A DNA stretch of 64,000 nucleotides from Saccharospirillum sp. (GCA_018402545.1 JAGYIL010000004.1:124001-188000); one strand, 5' to 3'. Positions 44,572-53,516 are shown, numbered from the stretch's first letter. The notes: generated by a model not told the origin, from the letters alone. Program-made: numbers and translations.

Positions 44572-45501
44572 ATGAATGCCATTCCTACGCTCGATTTACG
44601 CCGTTTTAAAACCGATCCCGAAGGCTTTGTTCAGGAAATGGGCGCGGCCTATCAGGCCTGGGGCTTTGCCGGCATTACTGGCCATGGCATCGATTCCTCG
44701 GTAGCCATTAACGCCCTGCGTGCGGCCGAAAAAGTCTTCGCGCTGCCCGATGAAACCAAGAAAGCCTATTTCAAAAACAACGGTGGCACCCGGGGCTATA
44801 CCCCTTTTGGTACCGAGATTGCCAAGAACGCTGAACACGTCGACCTGAAAGAGTTCTGGCATGTGGGCCGCGAGATCGAAGGCGAAGCCCCACACAAAGA
44901 CCTGACCCCGAATGTCTGGCCGGAAGAAGTGCCGGAATTCAAAGACGCCATGCTGCGGCTTTACTACGAGCTGGATGCGCTGTCGCAGGAACTGCTGCAG
45001 GCTTTTGCCCTGTTTATCGGCGAAGACCGGCACTATTTCGACGAAAAGGTGAACTACGGCAACAGCATTCTCCGGCCGCTGCACTATCCGCCGATCACTG
45101 ATCCGAATCTGCCCAATGTGCGCGCAGGTGCGCACGAAGACATCAACCTGATCACACTGCTGGTCGGCTCCGAGCAGGAAGGTCTTGAAGTGAAAAACAT
45201 GCGCGGCGAGTGGGTCGGCATTTCGATGATTGAAGGCACCATCATCTGCAACGTGGGCGACATGCTGCAGCGCCTGACCAACCACGTGCTGCCTTCAACC
45301 ACGCACCGTGTGGTTAATCCCAAAGGCGAGGCCGGGAAGGTATCGCGGTTCTCCATTCCGTTCTTTGTCCACCCGAACCCGGGTACTTCGCTGGATGCAC
45401 TGCCACAGTGCGTCACCGAGGACAACCCGAAACGCTACCCGGCCATCACCAGCGATGAGTACCTGATGGAGCGGTTGCGCGAGATTGGGCTTGTCAAGTA
45501 A
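44572..45501 (+). CDS. 2-oxoglutarate/Fe(II)-type oxygenase, isopenicillin N synthase-like
   Basis: Non-haem iron oxygenase of 309 residues. The N-terminal DIOX_N-like part (IPTLDLRRF, AWGFAGITGHGID) leads to the jelly-roll core. The iron triad is His188 and Asp190 in AGAHEDINLITLL and His245 in PSTTHRVVNP. The co-substrate pair Arg259-x-Ser261 lies in KVSRFSIPFF, all intact. It follows the purine/nucleoside transporter genes on the same strand, so the oxygenase may act on an imported base or nucleoside, as other dioxygenases do in purine or thymine catabolism. This link is inference. Isopenicillin N synthase itself is not implied. Confidence 0.88.
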   Translation: MNAIPTLDLRRFKTDPEGFVQEMGAAYQAWGFAGITGHGIDSSVAINALRAAEKVFALPDETKKAYFKNNGGTRGYTPFGTEIAKNAEHVDLKEFWHVGREIEGEAPHKDLTPNVWPEEVPEFKDAMLRLYYELDALSQELLQAFALFIGEDRHYFDEKVNYGNSILRPLHYPPITDPNLPNVRAGAHEDINLITLLVGSEQEGLEVKNMRGEWVGISMIEGTIICNVGDMLQRLTNHVLPSTTHRVVNPKGEAGKVSRFSIPFFVHPNPGTSLDALPQCVTEDNPKRYPAITSDEYLMERLREIGLVK

Positions 45502-45626
45502 ACTTCGCCAGGTTGTCACGTTAGAAGCAAGCTAAGACCATCAGGTCAGGTTTTGATCACTACTGGCCGTGAAAAATCTTGTTGATGCTGGCCGCTGGTA
45601 GAAGTCTGTCCTTGTCCATTTAATTT

Positions 45627-47057
45627 ATGATAGAGGTCATCATCATCGGTGATGTTACAGGGCCCAGTATACTTTTCATAGGCAACGACACGGGCGGGCT
45701 TGCGCTTACGTCTGCTCTCACTAACAGTGTTCACAGATACCCTTCGTTTAGTGCCTTTAAGAATTCTGGTTTAGCTTCCCCTGATGGGATTGTGCTGGCG
45801 CTTGCGGATGAGACAGAGGCTGTCGATATAGCCATGGCCATCCGTCAAGACGAGGCGTTGTGGTTGCTTCCGGTTTACAGTTGCGTTTCTGTAGACACCC
45901 AGTCACTTTTGTATCCACTCATCGATGGGGTTGTGTCCACGCTGGACGCCGCGATCCAGTCTGCGGCCGCAATTAATGAGCGGACTGGTCAATTGTCTAT
46001 TGATCCAACTTTGGATATTGATAATCGAGTATTGGCCTTTCTGGCGTCCCGACCCGAAGGGGTTCTCAGGCCGATACCTTTCTGGCAATCCCCTAGGTTG
46101 TATCGTTACCCACTGTTGGAAGCGCTGGGCGGGCGGGATATTGACTGCTGGGCCTGGCTTGGTCGGCTTCAGAACCGGGGTTGGTTGACGCGTGTCAAGT
46201 TGATAGACCGGGTCCGTGATTGTAAACAGTGTGGGGCTGCACATCAGGTGTTCGTCGATACTTGCCCAAACTGCCACGACCTCGATATTCAGCAGGTTCC
46301 GTTCATTCACTGCTTTACATGTGGAAACGTTGCGCCGCAGCGCGATTTCATGGCAACCGGGCGATTAACCTGCGCGCGTTGCCAGACGAAGTTGAGACAC
46401 ATTGGCAGTGATTACGACCGGCCGCTTGAAGATCATGAATGCCAAGTCTGCCATTTCGCCTTCAGTGAGCCGGAAGTTATCGCGCGGTGTGCACACTGTG
46501 ATCATCGGCAAACTCCGTCTGATCTGGTAGTAAGAGACGTGCTGTCTATGACAGTTTCTGATCAGGGCCGTCTGGTGGCAGAATATGGTCGAAGCCAAGA
46601 CCTGTTAGATGTATTTGATCAGGTCAATTTTGCTCGCCCCTCTGTTTTCAGGTTTTCCCTGGACTGGATGTTGGCACTGGAGCATCGTCACGCCGCGCTG
46701 GAGTTTAGCGTTGTCTTGCTGCGTATCCGCGATATCCAAAAACTGATCGACTCCATCGGCCCGGCACGGGTATCCATGCTATTGCATGGTTTTGCAGACC
46801 GACTACGTGATCTCATCCGAACGACCGATGTCTGCACCCGGACATCTGAAAACCAGTTTTGGTTGCTGCTCCCGTTCACTGATGGCAAAGCCGGTTCGGG
46901 TTTGCTCGAGCGGCTCAAGACGTTCCAGCAACAAACTCAGCAAAGTAGCGGTGTTTCGCTCGAACTGGATATAGAGTTCTTTGCCAGCGACCTTGTTGAA
47001 GACCCACCCCATGAAGCCGAGGTGCTGATGGCAGAGATGACAGGACGGCTTGAGTGA
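45627..47057 (+). CDS. Zinc-ribbon (TackOD1-like) protein with degenerate GGDEF domain
   Basis: A 476-residue cytosolic protein in three parts. Residues 1-115 look like a receiver-like or Rossmann fold without a clear phosphoacceptor. Residues about 130-295 carry six CxxC pairs (Cys199/202, 213/216, 229/232, 249/252, 272/275, 288/291) plus HIGSDYDRP, resembling the TackOD1 output domain described first from archaea. Residues about 340-470 look like a diguanylate cyclase fold, but the GGDEF signature is replaced by SENQF (407-411), so no cyclase activity is expected. The start codon has a weak ribosome-binding site. Its end overlaps the glycosyltransferase gene (GTGA), so it is part of that operon, perhaps as a regulator that senses c-di-GMP or zinc. 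Confidence 0.75.
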   Translation: MIEVIIIGDVTGPSILFIGNDTGGLALTSALTNSVHRYPSFSAFKNSGLASPDGIVLALADETEAVDIAMAIRQDEALWLLPVYSCVSVDTQSLLYPLIDGVVSTLDAAIQSAAAINERTGQLSIDPTLDIDNRVLAFLASRPEGVLRPIPFWQSPRLYRYPLLEALGGRDIDCWAWLGRLQNRGWLTRVKLIDRVRDCKQCGAAHQVFVDTCPNCHDLDIQQVPFIHCFTCGNVAPQRDFMATGRLTCARCQTKLRHIGSDYDRPLEDHECQVCHFAFSEPEVIARCAHCDHRQTPSDLVVRDVLSMTVSDQGRLVAEYGRSQDLLDVFDQVNFARPSVFRFSLDWMLALEHRHAALEFSVVLLRIRDIQKLIDSIGPARVSMLLHGFADRLRDLIRTTDVCTRTSENQFWLLLPFTDGKAGSGLLERLKTFQQQTQQSSGVSLELDIEFFASDLVEDPPHEAEVLMAEMTGRLE

Positions 47058-48385
47058 TTTCGCTCGTTTCCGATGTCATCGAAACACTGGCAGAGATATT
47101 GTTCATGGCAGATTCCGGTATGGAATTCGCCATGAGGTTTGTTCCCTTTATTCTGTTTATTGAAGTCCCATTTTACAGCCTGGTACTGCTGGGGCTGGCT
47201 AAATACATCACTCGCCAGCATTTTAGTACTCCCCGGCAAGTCAACTTTCGACCGACGGTAAGCTGCATTGTGCTCTGTTACTCTGAGGGTGAAGGTATAT
47301 TGGCGAGTATACGTTCACTGGTTGAGCAGCAATACTCAGGTCATGTTCAGATTATAGTGGTGATTGACGGTGCTGTTCAGAATGACACCACCTATCAGGT
47401 GGCCTTGTCGGCCCAAAAGCGGTTCAAACACTGGCCGCAACGAGACATTATACTCGTGCCAAAATGGCAGCGCGGAGGTAGGGTATCGTCCATTAATGCA
47501 GGTTTTAACAAGTGTCGGGGCCTGGTAACCATGGTCCTGGACGGCGATACATCTTTTGATAACGACATGATCGCCAATAGCGTTCCGCATTTTTCCAACG
47601 AAAACATTGTTGCCGTTTCAGGCTCTCTTAGGGTCCGCAACGTGGACGCCAGCTGGGTAACCCGGCTGCAGGCGATTGAGTACCTGATATCCATACATAC
47701 CAGCAAAGTGGGCCTGAGTGAGTTTAACGTTGTAAACAACATATCGGGCGCGTTTGGGATCTTTCGTACTGAGTTTATTAGGGCTGTCGGTGGATGGGAT
47801 GCAGGAACGGCGGAAGATCTTGATTTAACAATGCGCATCAAGCAGTACTTTGGCCGCCATAAAAATTTACGGATTATCTTCGAACCCAAGGCTATCGGGC
47901 ATACCGATGTTCCCGAGACCATGCGTGATTTCCTTCTGCAGCGGCTGAGATGGGATGGGGATCTGTATTGGTTGTACTTTCGTAAACATTCGTCCGGATT
48001 TGTACCTCGACTTCTGGGGTGGGCGAATTTTATTGGCATTCTCTGGTACGGCGTTCTGTTTCAAATAGTCATGCCATTTATGATCCTGATATATCTTGTC
48101 TATTCATTCTTTGTCTATCAATTGCCTCAGGTAGTGGCCATTTTACTGCTTGTTTATGGATTCTATTTGCTCGTTACCACGGTATTTTACACAGTGGGCG
48201 TGGCTGGCATTTCTGAGCGACCACGAGCCGACCTTAAGCAGACCTGGCTGGTTCCTATCTTTCCTGCGTTCATGCTGGTTATTCGGCTTTGGGCAACCGT
48301 TGCGGTGCTATCAGAGCTTTTTTTGCACAATAGCCGGTATTCAACGATGGCTCCTTTTTGGGTGCTCAAGCGGAATAAATACTAA
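47054..48385 (+). CDS. Membrane glycosyltransferase family 2 (polysaccharide synthase)
   Basis: Processive GT2 synthase of 443 residues, like PgaC/hyaluronan/cellulose synthases. An N-terminal TM (about 28-50) is followed by the catalytic domain with VVIDG (Asp105), VLDGDTSFD (Asp163 and Asp165), GTAEDLDLTMR (catalytic base Asp255) and QRLRW (296-300). C-terminal TMs cover about 320-435. All canonical motifs are present, so polymerisation and membrane passage of a polysaccharide are expected. The start is GTG, overlapping the upstream stop. The next gene starts within 10 bp. The sugar is unknown; UDP-GlcNAc or UDP-glucose are typical. Confidence 0.9.
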   Translation: MISLVSDVIETLAEILFMADSGMEFAMRFVPFILFIEVPFYSLVLLGLAKYITRQHFSTPRQVNFRPTVSCIVLCYSEGEGILASIRSLVEQQYSGHVQIIVVIDGAVQNDTTYQVALSAQKRFKHWPQRDIILVPKWQRGGRVSSINAGFNKCRGLVTMVLDGDTSFDNDMIANSVPHFSNENIVAVSGSLRVRNVDASWVTRLQAIEYLISIHTSKVGLSEFNVVNNISGAFGIFRTEFIRAVGGWDAGTAEDLDLTMRIKQYFGRHKNLRIIFEPKAIGHTDVPETMRDFLLQRLRWDGDLYWLYFRKHSSGFVPRLLGWANFIGILWYGVLFQIVMPFMILIYLVYSFFVYQLPQVVAILLLVYGFYLLVTTVFYTVGVAGISERPRADLKQTWLVPIFPAFMLVIRLWATVAVLSELFLHNSRYSTMAPFWVLKRNKY

Positions 48386-48388
48386 GGG

Positions 48389-50554
48389 TTGGATGTGAGA
48401 CGGATTTACAAAAGCAAATGCATGCTGGTTCGCACTGGTGTTTTTCTGCTTGGCTGCGTCGTTATGCTAAGTAGCCAGGCCGAGCCAGTTACACTGGAAC
48501 AGTTGGAAGGTGAGTTACTGCGTGCACCTTCTGTGCGAGCAGCTCAGGCTGAACTGGACTACAGGACCAGTCTGCTGTCCAGGGATTTGGCTGGCGCAGG
48601 TTGGTCCGTTATCAGCGGTGTTTCATTGTCTCACCAGATCGATCGCGTTATTGACAGTGAGTGGAACAACAGCCAACCCGCACGTGCTTACATTGGGCTA
48701 TCGGTTCCCTTACTGGGATCGAGAGCTGAAGAACGGCGAGCCTTGACTGAATCGGCGCAAGACGTGGCGATACAGTCGTCTCAGGTTGACCTACAGACCG
48801 GTGCAAGTCTGCGATCGCTGCGCGATTACTATGTGATTTATTGGACAAGTCAGCAGCAATTGGCCGCACTGGACCGACTCCAGGCGTCTTTTACCCGCTA
48901 TGACCAACAGTTGCAGGCCCGATTGGATGCCCAATTGTTGCTGGCCTCAGAGTACTATGAATTCCGCGCCGTGATGGCTCGAATCGACCGTGAGCGTGCC
49001 GCATTTGAGCTCAGCAGCCAACGCGCTCTGGCACAGATGAATTGGCTGACCACTGGAACATTAACGGAGTTTGATGCTCGGGCACCGGATTATCCTGCCG
49101 TGTGCGTGGATGTGCAGGCCGTGCAAGCGTATTGGCTCGCTGAGGCACCCCGGCTCAAACAGGCCGAAGAGGAGCTCATTTACCAGGCAAACAGGGTCGC
49201 AGATAGTCGTTGGTCAGGTGTCGACAGCCAGTTCTCTCTGGTTCAGAGTTTTGAACATCGGTTTCAGAATCGGCAAGACGACACTGAGCAATCGGAGCTC
49301 CGGGCCAGCTTCGATATTACGTTCCCGTTAAACTGGAATCAGTATCGACGCGACGCTGCCCGCAGTCGCATCGATGCCTGGGTGGCGGGACGTACAGCGC
49401 TTGAGGCGGAGCAGGTAAGTCAGTTGGAACGAGTGTTTAACGGCTACGAGAATCTTTCCCAGCAGCGTTATCGTTACCGAACCTCATTGAAGCAACTCCT
49501 GGCTCAAAATGAGCTGTTGCGTGAAGTACAACTGCGTTTTGATGCTTCTCAATCGATAGAACTGGTGGATTTCATTAATGCACATGTGGGTTATTACCAG
49601 GCCGTTATAGGCTGGTTGGACGCGCGTTCAGGTCTGGCACTGGCAGTAAATCAGTGGCGCCCAATGGCTGAGTTTCGTTGTCAGGATCAATGGCAATTCA
49701 ACCCGACTACGAGTTTGGGTGACCTGACGGTGGCCGAGCTGAGGGTGGGACGGGCTCCCCAACTGGTGGGGATTGATCCAGGTGGGTATCAGTCGCGGGG
49801 GCTCCTGGTCTGGAAAGCGACGGACTGGCTCGCCAGACTGGAAGCGGATCCAACGCTGTTCACGCAGTTGCGTCGAGACTCGGGTGTGACGTCAGTGTCT
49901 ATCTCATTCACGTCAGAGGAACTGGGAACTTTTTCAGGCCAGCCCTTCAAGCTGATGCCTTTATTTCTTGAAGCAGAAAAAGCAGGAGTGACGGTGAATT
50001 TGCTGTTGGGTGAGCCCCTCTGGATACTGCCAGAGGGGCGGCAGGATCTACTTGATATCCTGGGTCAACTCAAAGGTCTTCCGTTCGAACGGCTCTATCT
50101 TGATTTGGAGCTCAATCAACTGGCTCCTGAAGGGCAGCTGGAGGGTGAAGGGCATTGGCGCGAATTGGTGGAGACGCTCACCGTCGTCGTTAAAGAATCC
50201 GATTGGCCCGTGGCTTGGATTACGCATGATCGTTATCTCTCAGGGACTGACGATGAGTGCCGGTTGTGTACCATTGAAACCACGGGAGTGGAGGAAGTCG
50301 CCTTGATGATATTCTCCACCGCCCCTGAGACAGTGATTCGTAGAGCACAATCATTGCTGAACGCACCGTCAGTGATGACGTTCAGTCTCGTAGTCAGCGT
50401 AGAATCTGAGCTACCGGCCGAGAACAGTTTTTACAGTAGCGGCATGGTAGCGTTAGAGCTTGGACTGGCTCGTATAGCCGGCGGACTGACGTCACCTCGA
50501 TTTGTCGGTTTTCATCTTCAGAGCTGGGACAGTTTCAGGATGATGGCACCGTGA
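48389..50554 (+). CDS. TolC-family outer-membrane protein fused to a C-terminal TIM-barrel-like domain
   Basis: A 721-residue protein. A signal peptide ends near SSQA-EP. Residues about 35-445 are TolC-like: long alpha-helical segments (SLRSLRDYYVIYWTSQQQLAALDRL, and the repeat around QVSQLERVFNGYENLSQQRYRYRTSLKQLL) with beta segments between. Residues about 470-721 are unlike TolC and look like a beta/alpha barrel (VSISFTS, VTVNLLLGEPLWIL, ERLYLDLELNQL, WPVAWITHDRYL). The start is uncertain: TTG 48389, GTG 48395 (GGG spacing is best) or ATG 48422. The end overlaps the adaptor gene (GTGA). I know no named family with this fusion; a glycosidase-like role at the exit pore is a guess. Confidence 0.75.
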   Translation: MDVRRIYKSKCMLVRTGVFLLGCVVMLSSQAEPVTLEQLEGELLRAPSVRAAQAELDYRTSLLSRDLAGAGWSVISGVSLSHQIDRVIDSEWNNSQPARAYIGLSVPLLGSRAEERRALTESAQDVAIQSSQVDLQTGASLRSLRDYYVIYWTSQQQLAALDRLQASFTRYDQQLQARLDAQLLLASEYYEFRAVMARIDRERAAFELSSQRALAQMNWLTTGTLTEFDARAPDYPAVCVDVQAVQAYWLAEAPRLKQAEEELIYQANRVADSRWSGVDSQFSLVQSFEHRFQNRQDDTEQSELRASFDITFPLNWNQYRRDAARSRIDAWVAGRTALEAEQVSQLERVFNGYENLSQQRYRYRTSLKQLLAQNELLREVQLRFDASQSIELVDFINAHVGYYQAVIGWLDARSGLALAVNQWRPMAEFRCQDQWQFNPTTSLGDLTVAELRVGRAPQLVGIDPGGYQSRGLLVWKATDWLARLEADPTLFTQLRRDSGVTSVSISFTSEELGTFSGQPFKLMPLFLEAEKAGVTVNLLLGEPLWILPEGRQDLLDILGQLKGLPFERLYLDLELNQLAPEGQLEGEGHWRELVETLTVVVKESDWPVAWITHDRYLSGTDDECRLCTIETTGVEEVALMIFSTAPETVIRRAQSLLNAPSVMTFSLVVSVESELPAENSFYSSGMVALELGLARIAGGLTSPRFVGFHLQSWDSFRMMAP

Positions 50555-51642
50555 AAATAAAGTTTCATTCTGAAAAGCAACGTGACCCGGGCAGTGAAAA
50601 CGGAATTAAGGTTCCCTACGGTCCGGGGCGCAAGAAACTGCCCAGAGTCCGGTGGTGGCTGATTTTGCTGGCCGTTTTTAGTCCATTGATTTACTTCGTC
50701 TGGACCTTGGTAAGAGACGTTGCGCTGATCGAAGTGCCTGGCAATATTGCGTTTCCCTCTCAAACGTATCGCGCCAGTACCGGGGGCGTAGTGGAGGTGC
50801 TGTTTGTGGAGGCCAGTGATCGTGTGATGGCTGACCAGCCTCTTGTGCAACTTTCAGATCAAAATCTAAACCGTGAAATTCGTCAGCTTTTGGTTGAGCA
50901 AAACAGTTTGAATACCTGGATTGATCAGCGTTTTGTTCAGGATAGGACAAGTACTGTAACCGACTATCAATATGAGCAAGCCATCCGGTCATTTAATAAT
51001 CAGAAATCGTATTTGGACACGATTACTCGATTGCTTGAGATTGGAGCCGCGACAAGAACCGAGTTGCTGGCGGCTGAGCGAGCTTTGCTCGAAGCAGAAC
51101 AACGAGTAGCCGTGCTTCAGGAAAGGCAGCAAGCGGATGTGCGACAGTCGCTCGTTGAAGCAAGGCAGGACGCAGAACAGGCGTTTGGAAATTCACAGCG
51201 CCTTGCGTTGCTGAGCGAACGGCTAAGGGGCCTTTATGACCAGCGATCAGAGTTGCTTGTTGAAAGTCAAAGTGCCGGTCAGATATTGAATGTCAGTGTG
51301 GTCGAAGGGGAGGTTGTGGGGCCTGGAACCTTGCTCCTTGAAATTGGAAACCGTGACCAGATTGAGGTTCGAGTCTATATTCCCACTGAACACATTGCTT
51401 ACGCCAATCTTGGTCAGGAAGGTACTGTCTCGCTCGCGAACGATGCATCCTTCCGGGCACGTATCGTTCGTTTGCCGCAAACTGCGGCAAGGGTTCCAAG
51501 TGAATTCAGTGGACCGTTTGGCGAGCGACCCAGTGGCATCATGGCTACGATGGAACCGTTGGAACCTATTGCTGAGCAATGGGCCGTCAATGGCTTGCCC
51601 GTCAGTGTGAGGCTTGATCGTCATTGGTCGGTCATGAGGTAG
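50551..51642 (+). CDS. HlyD-type periplasmic adaptor of the polysaccharide operon
   Basis: A 363-residue adaptor with one N-terminal membrane anchor (about 34-52, WWLILLAVFSPLIYFVWTLV), a lipoyl-like half motif around GGVVEVLFVEASDRVMADQPLVQL, a long coiled coil (LNREIRQLLVEQNSL through QDAEQAFGNSQRLALLSERLRGL), the second half (AGQILNVSVVEGEVVGPGTLLLEIG) and a beta domain (RVYIPTEHIAYANLGQEGTVSL). It should bridge the GT2 synthase in the inner membrane and the TolC fusion protein. The start is GTG at 50551, coupled to the previous stop. No RND or ABC pump gene is present, so the synthase may itself export the chain. Confidence 0.87.
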   Translation: MKIKFHSEKQRDPGSENGIKVPYGPGRKKLPRVRWWLILLAVFSPLIYFVWTLVRDVALIEVPGNIAFPSQTYRASTGGVVEVLFVEASDRVMADQPLVQLSDQNLNREIRQLLVEQNSLNTWIDQRFVQDRTSTVTDYQYEQAIRSFNNQKSYLDTITRLLEIGAATRTELLAAERALLEAEQRVAVLQERQQADVRQSLVEARQDAEQAFGNSQRLALLSERLRGLYDQRSELLVESQSAGQILNVSVVEGEVVGPGTLLLEIGNRDQIEVRVYIPTEHIAYANLGQEGTVSLANDASFRARIVRLPQTAARVPSEFSGPFGERPSGIMATMEPLEPIAEQWAVNGLPVSVRLDRHWSVMR

Positions 51643-51704
51643 AGTCACTAGAATTTATAAGGTGCGGGCTCAGGCGCATTTGCATTACTAACGTGGAGTT
51701 TACT

Positions 51705-52595
51705 ATGCCATCCATCAAGCACATAGCCATCACTGGCGGTACTCACGGTAATGAACTTACCGGGGTGCATTTGCTCAAACACTGGCGCAATAATCCCGAA
51801 GAAATCTGCCGGGACGGGCTGGTGACCGAGTTGCATCTGGCCAACCCCAAGGCCAATGGCTGCAACCGGCGCTACCTGGATCAGGATCTTAACCGGCAGT
51901 TCAGCTGGGCAGACCTCTCCGACCACAGCCTCTGTGGCTACGAGCAGAACCGGGCCAAATCACTGAACACTTTGCTGGGCCCAAAAGACGCTCCCCGCGT
52001 CGATTTCATCATCGATCTGCACACTACCACTGCCAACATGGGCACTACTCTGGTGATCAAATCAGACGATGCGCTGGTGGTGGGCATGGCGTTCTACATC
52101 AAACAGCAGATGCCTGAGGTCACGCTGTTTTATGAACCGGAAGATCGCCTGAGCGATAACTTCCTGATCTCCCTGGGCAAACATCATGGTTTGCTGGTGG
52201 AAGTGGGCCCAGTGCCACAGGGCATGCTGCGCTGGGATGTGTTTGACAAAACGCGCCAGGCTACCCGCTTTGGGCTGGACTATCTGGCGGCGGTGCGAGC
52301 GGGCAATCAGCCGGAATTGCCCGCGTCTCTGCCGGGGTTCCAATTCGTCGAAAAGCTGAAACTGCCGGAAAACGAACGTGGTGAACTGACGGCGATGATT
52401 CATCCCGATCGGCAAGACACCGACTACCAGCCCATTCAACCGGGCGACCCGCTGTTCATTACGCTGGAGGGTGAAGCCCTGAACTATGAAGGCACCGAAA
52501 CCTTGTACGGGGCCTTCATCAATGAAGCGGCTTACTATGATCAGCACATCGGGCTTAGCCTGATGCGTAAGATTGAAATCCAATTGCCGGGTTAA
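51705..52595 (+). CDS. Aspartoacylase/succinylglutamate desuccinylase family protein
   Basis: Zinc carboxypeptidase-fold amidohydrolase of 296 residues from ATG 51705, with GTGGAGTTT upstream. The longer frame overlaps the adaptor gene. The zinc motif is GGTHGNELTG (His and Glu), the third ligand is in FIIDLHTTTANMG, and the catalytic Glu is in LLVEVGPVPQG. It resembles aspartoacylase (ACY2), which deacetylates N-acetylaspartate or N-acetyl aromatic amino acids. The substrate could be one of several N-acyl amino acids, including ectoine-pathway intermediates. It ends tail to tail with the next gene, with the stop codons overlapping. Confidence 0.88.
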   Translation: MPSIKHIAITGGTHGNELTGVHLLKHWRNNPEEICRDGLVTELHLANPKANGCNRRYLDQDLNRQFSWADLSDHSLCGYEQNRAKSLNTLLGPKDAPRVDFIIDLHTTTANMGTTLVIKSDDALVVGMAFYIKQQMPEVTLFYEPEDRLSDNFLISLGKHHGLLVEVGPVPQGMLRWDVFDKTRQATRFGLDYLAAVRAGNQPELPASLPGFQFVEKLKLPENERGELTAMIHPDRQDTDYQPIQPGDPLFITLEGEALNYEGTETLYGAFINEAAYYDQHIGLSLMRKIEIQLPG

Positions 52596-53197
52596 ATCTG
52601 CCCGAACTGGAAGCTGATGAATACGCTGGGGCCGGAAATGTCGCTGGCATCCAGGTTGTCGATCAGTGGTTCGCTGGTCAGCCGGTAGGCACCGCCGATG
52701 CCGATTTCCAGAAAATCGGTCACATTGACCTCGCCTGAGAGGCTGAATTCGCTGACCAGAAAGTTGGCATCTTCATCGTTGCCGCCACCGGTTTCAACGA
52801 TGGACACGTTTCCCGCCCCGAGCAATACCTTGCTTTCCCAGTGCACGACCCGGTCGGGCTGATGGGTATAGCCCATCAACAAGCCCGCATAACCCATCTC
52901 AAGCTTGCGCCCGGTGTCGTCCCATTCCAGCTCGTTGACCAGTCCATAACCGGCACCGCCGATGATCAGTGAATGGGGGCCGGAAGTGAAGGTTGCTCCA
53001 CCCTCGCCACCGATCATCACGGCATTATCACCGTTGATCGTTCCCAGCTTGACCACAGGCCCGCCAAAGCCCCCAGAACGCGCATCCTCCATATCGATCA
53101 GGGCGGTTTTTGAGTGGTCAGTTGCGTTGGCAGACAGGCTTAGCATCAATAAGGCAGTGCCGGCCAGGGCCGGGGCGATCAACGGGTTAGTGCGCAT
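52592..53197 (-). CDS. Secreted outer-membrane beta-barrel-like protein, unknown function
   Basis: A 201-residue protein with a clear signal peptide (ALAGTALLMLSLSANA, cleavage near residue 25) and alternating hydrophobic patterns over the rest. Examples are HSLIIGGAGYGLVNELEW, KLEMGYAGLLMGYTH and FLEIGIGGAYRL, with the C-terminal aromatic FISFQFGQI. The length fits an 8-10-stranded barrel. I cannot assign a family. The stop overlaps the aspartoacylase stop by three bases, so the two genes are convergent. Confidence 0.75.
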   Translation of the reverse strand: MRTNPLIAPALAGTALLMLSLSANATDHSKTALIDMEDARSGGFGGPVVKLGTINGDNAVMIGGEGGATFTSGPHSLIIGGAGYGLVNELEWDDTGRKLEMGYAGLLMGYTHQPDRVVHWESKVLLGAGNVSIVETGGGNDEDANFLVSEFSLSGEVNVTDFLEIGIGGAYRLTSEPLIDNLDASDISGPSVFISFQFGQI

Positions 53198-53267
53198 TGT
53201 GTCTCTCCGCTAGGAACCAGATGTCAGTGAGTGTAGGCGAGTGCCTGGCCCGGGCCAGTGGCGGAAG

Positions 53268-53516
53268 TCACGGCTTGAGCCGGCTTTCCAGATCGGCCAG
53301 CTGTTGCTCAAGGTCGGCCAGTTGCTCGCGCGTGCGCTGCAGCACGGCCTGTTGCGCTTCGAACTCCTCGCGGCTGACGACGTCGAGTTTGCTCAGTTGC
53401 GCTTGCATCAGGCTGCGCAGGTTCTGGCGCACCTCGCTGCGGGCCTGCTGGCCCTGGCTGAACAGTTCACTTGCCTGGCGGCTGATCTGGTCGAGTAGGT
53501 CTTCGGGCAGTTTCAT
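53268..53516 (-). CDS. ubiK: Ubiquinone biosynthesis accessory factor UbiK (YqiC/BMFP family)
   Basis: An 82-residue coiled-coil protein from ATG 53516, starting MKLPEDLLDQISRQASEL as in the family. The two helices are ARSEVRQNLRSLMQAQLSKLDVVSREEFEAQQAVLQ and RTREQLADLEQQLADLESRLK, which matches the YqiC fold. It assists the aerobic ubiquinone pathway by bringing Ubi proteins and lipids together. The longer frame from 53552 is unlikely. It is divergent from glnK. Confidence 0.88.
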   Translation of the reverse strand: MKLPEDLLDQISRQASELFSQGQQARSEVRQNLRSLMQAQLSKLDVVSREEFEAQQAVLQRTREQLADLEQQLADLESRLKP

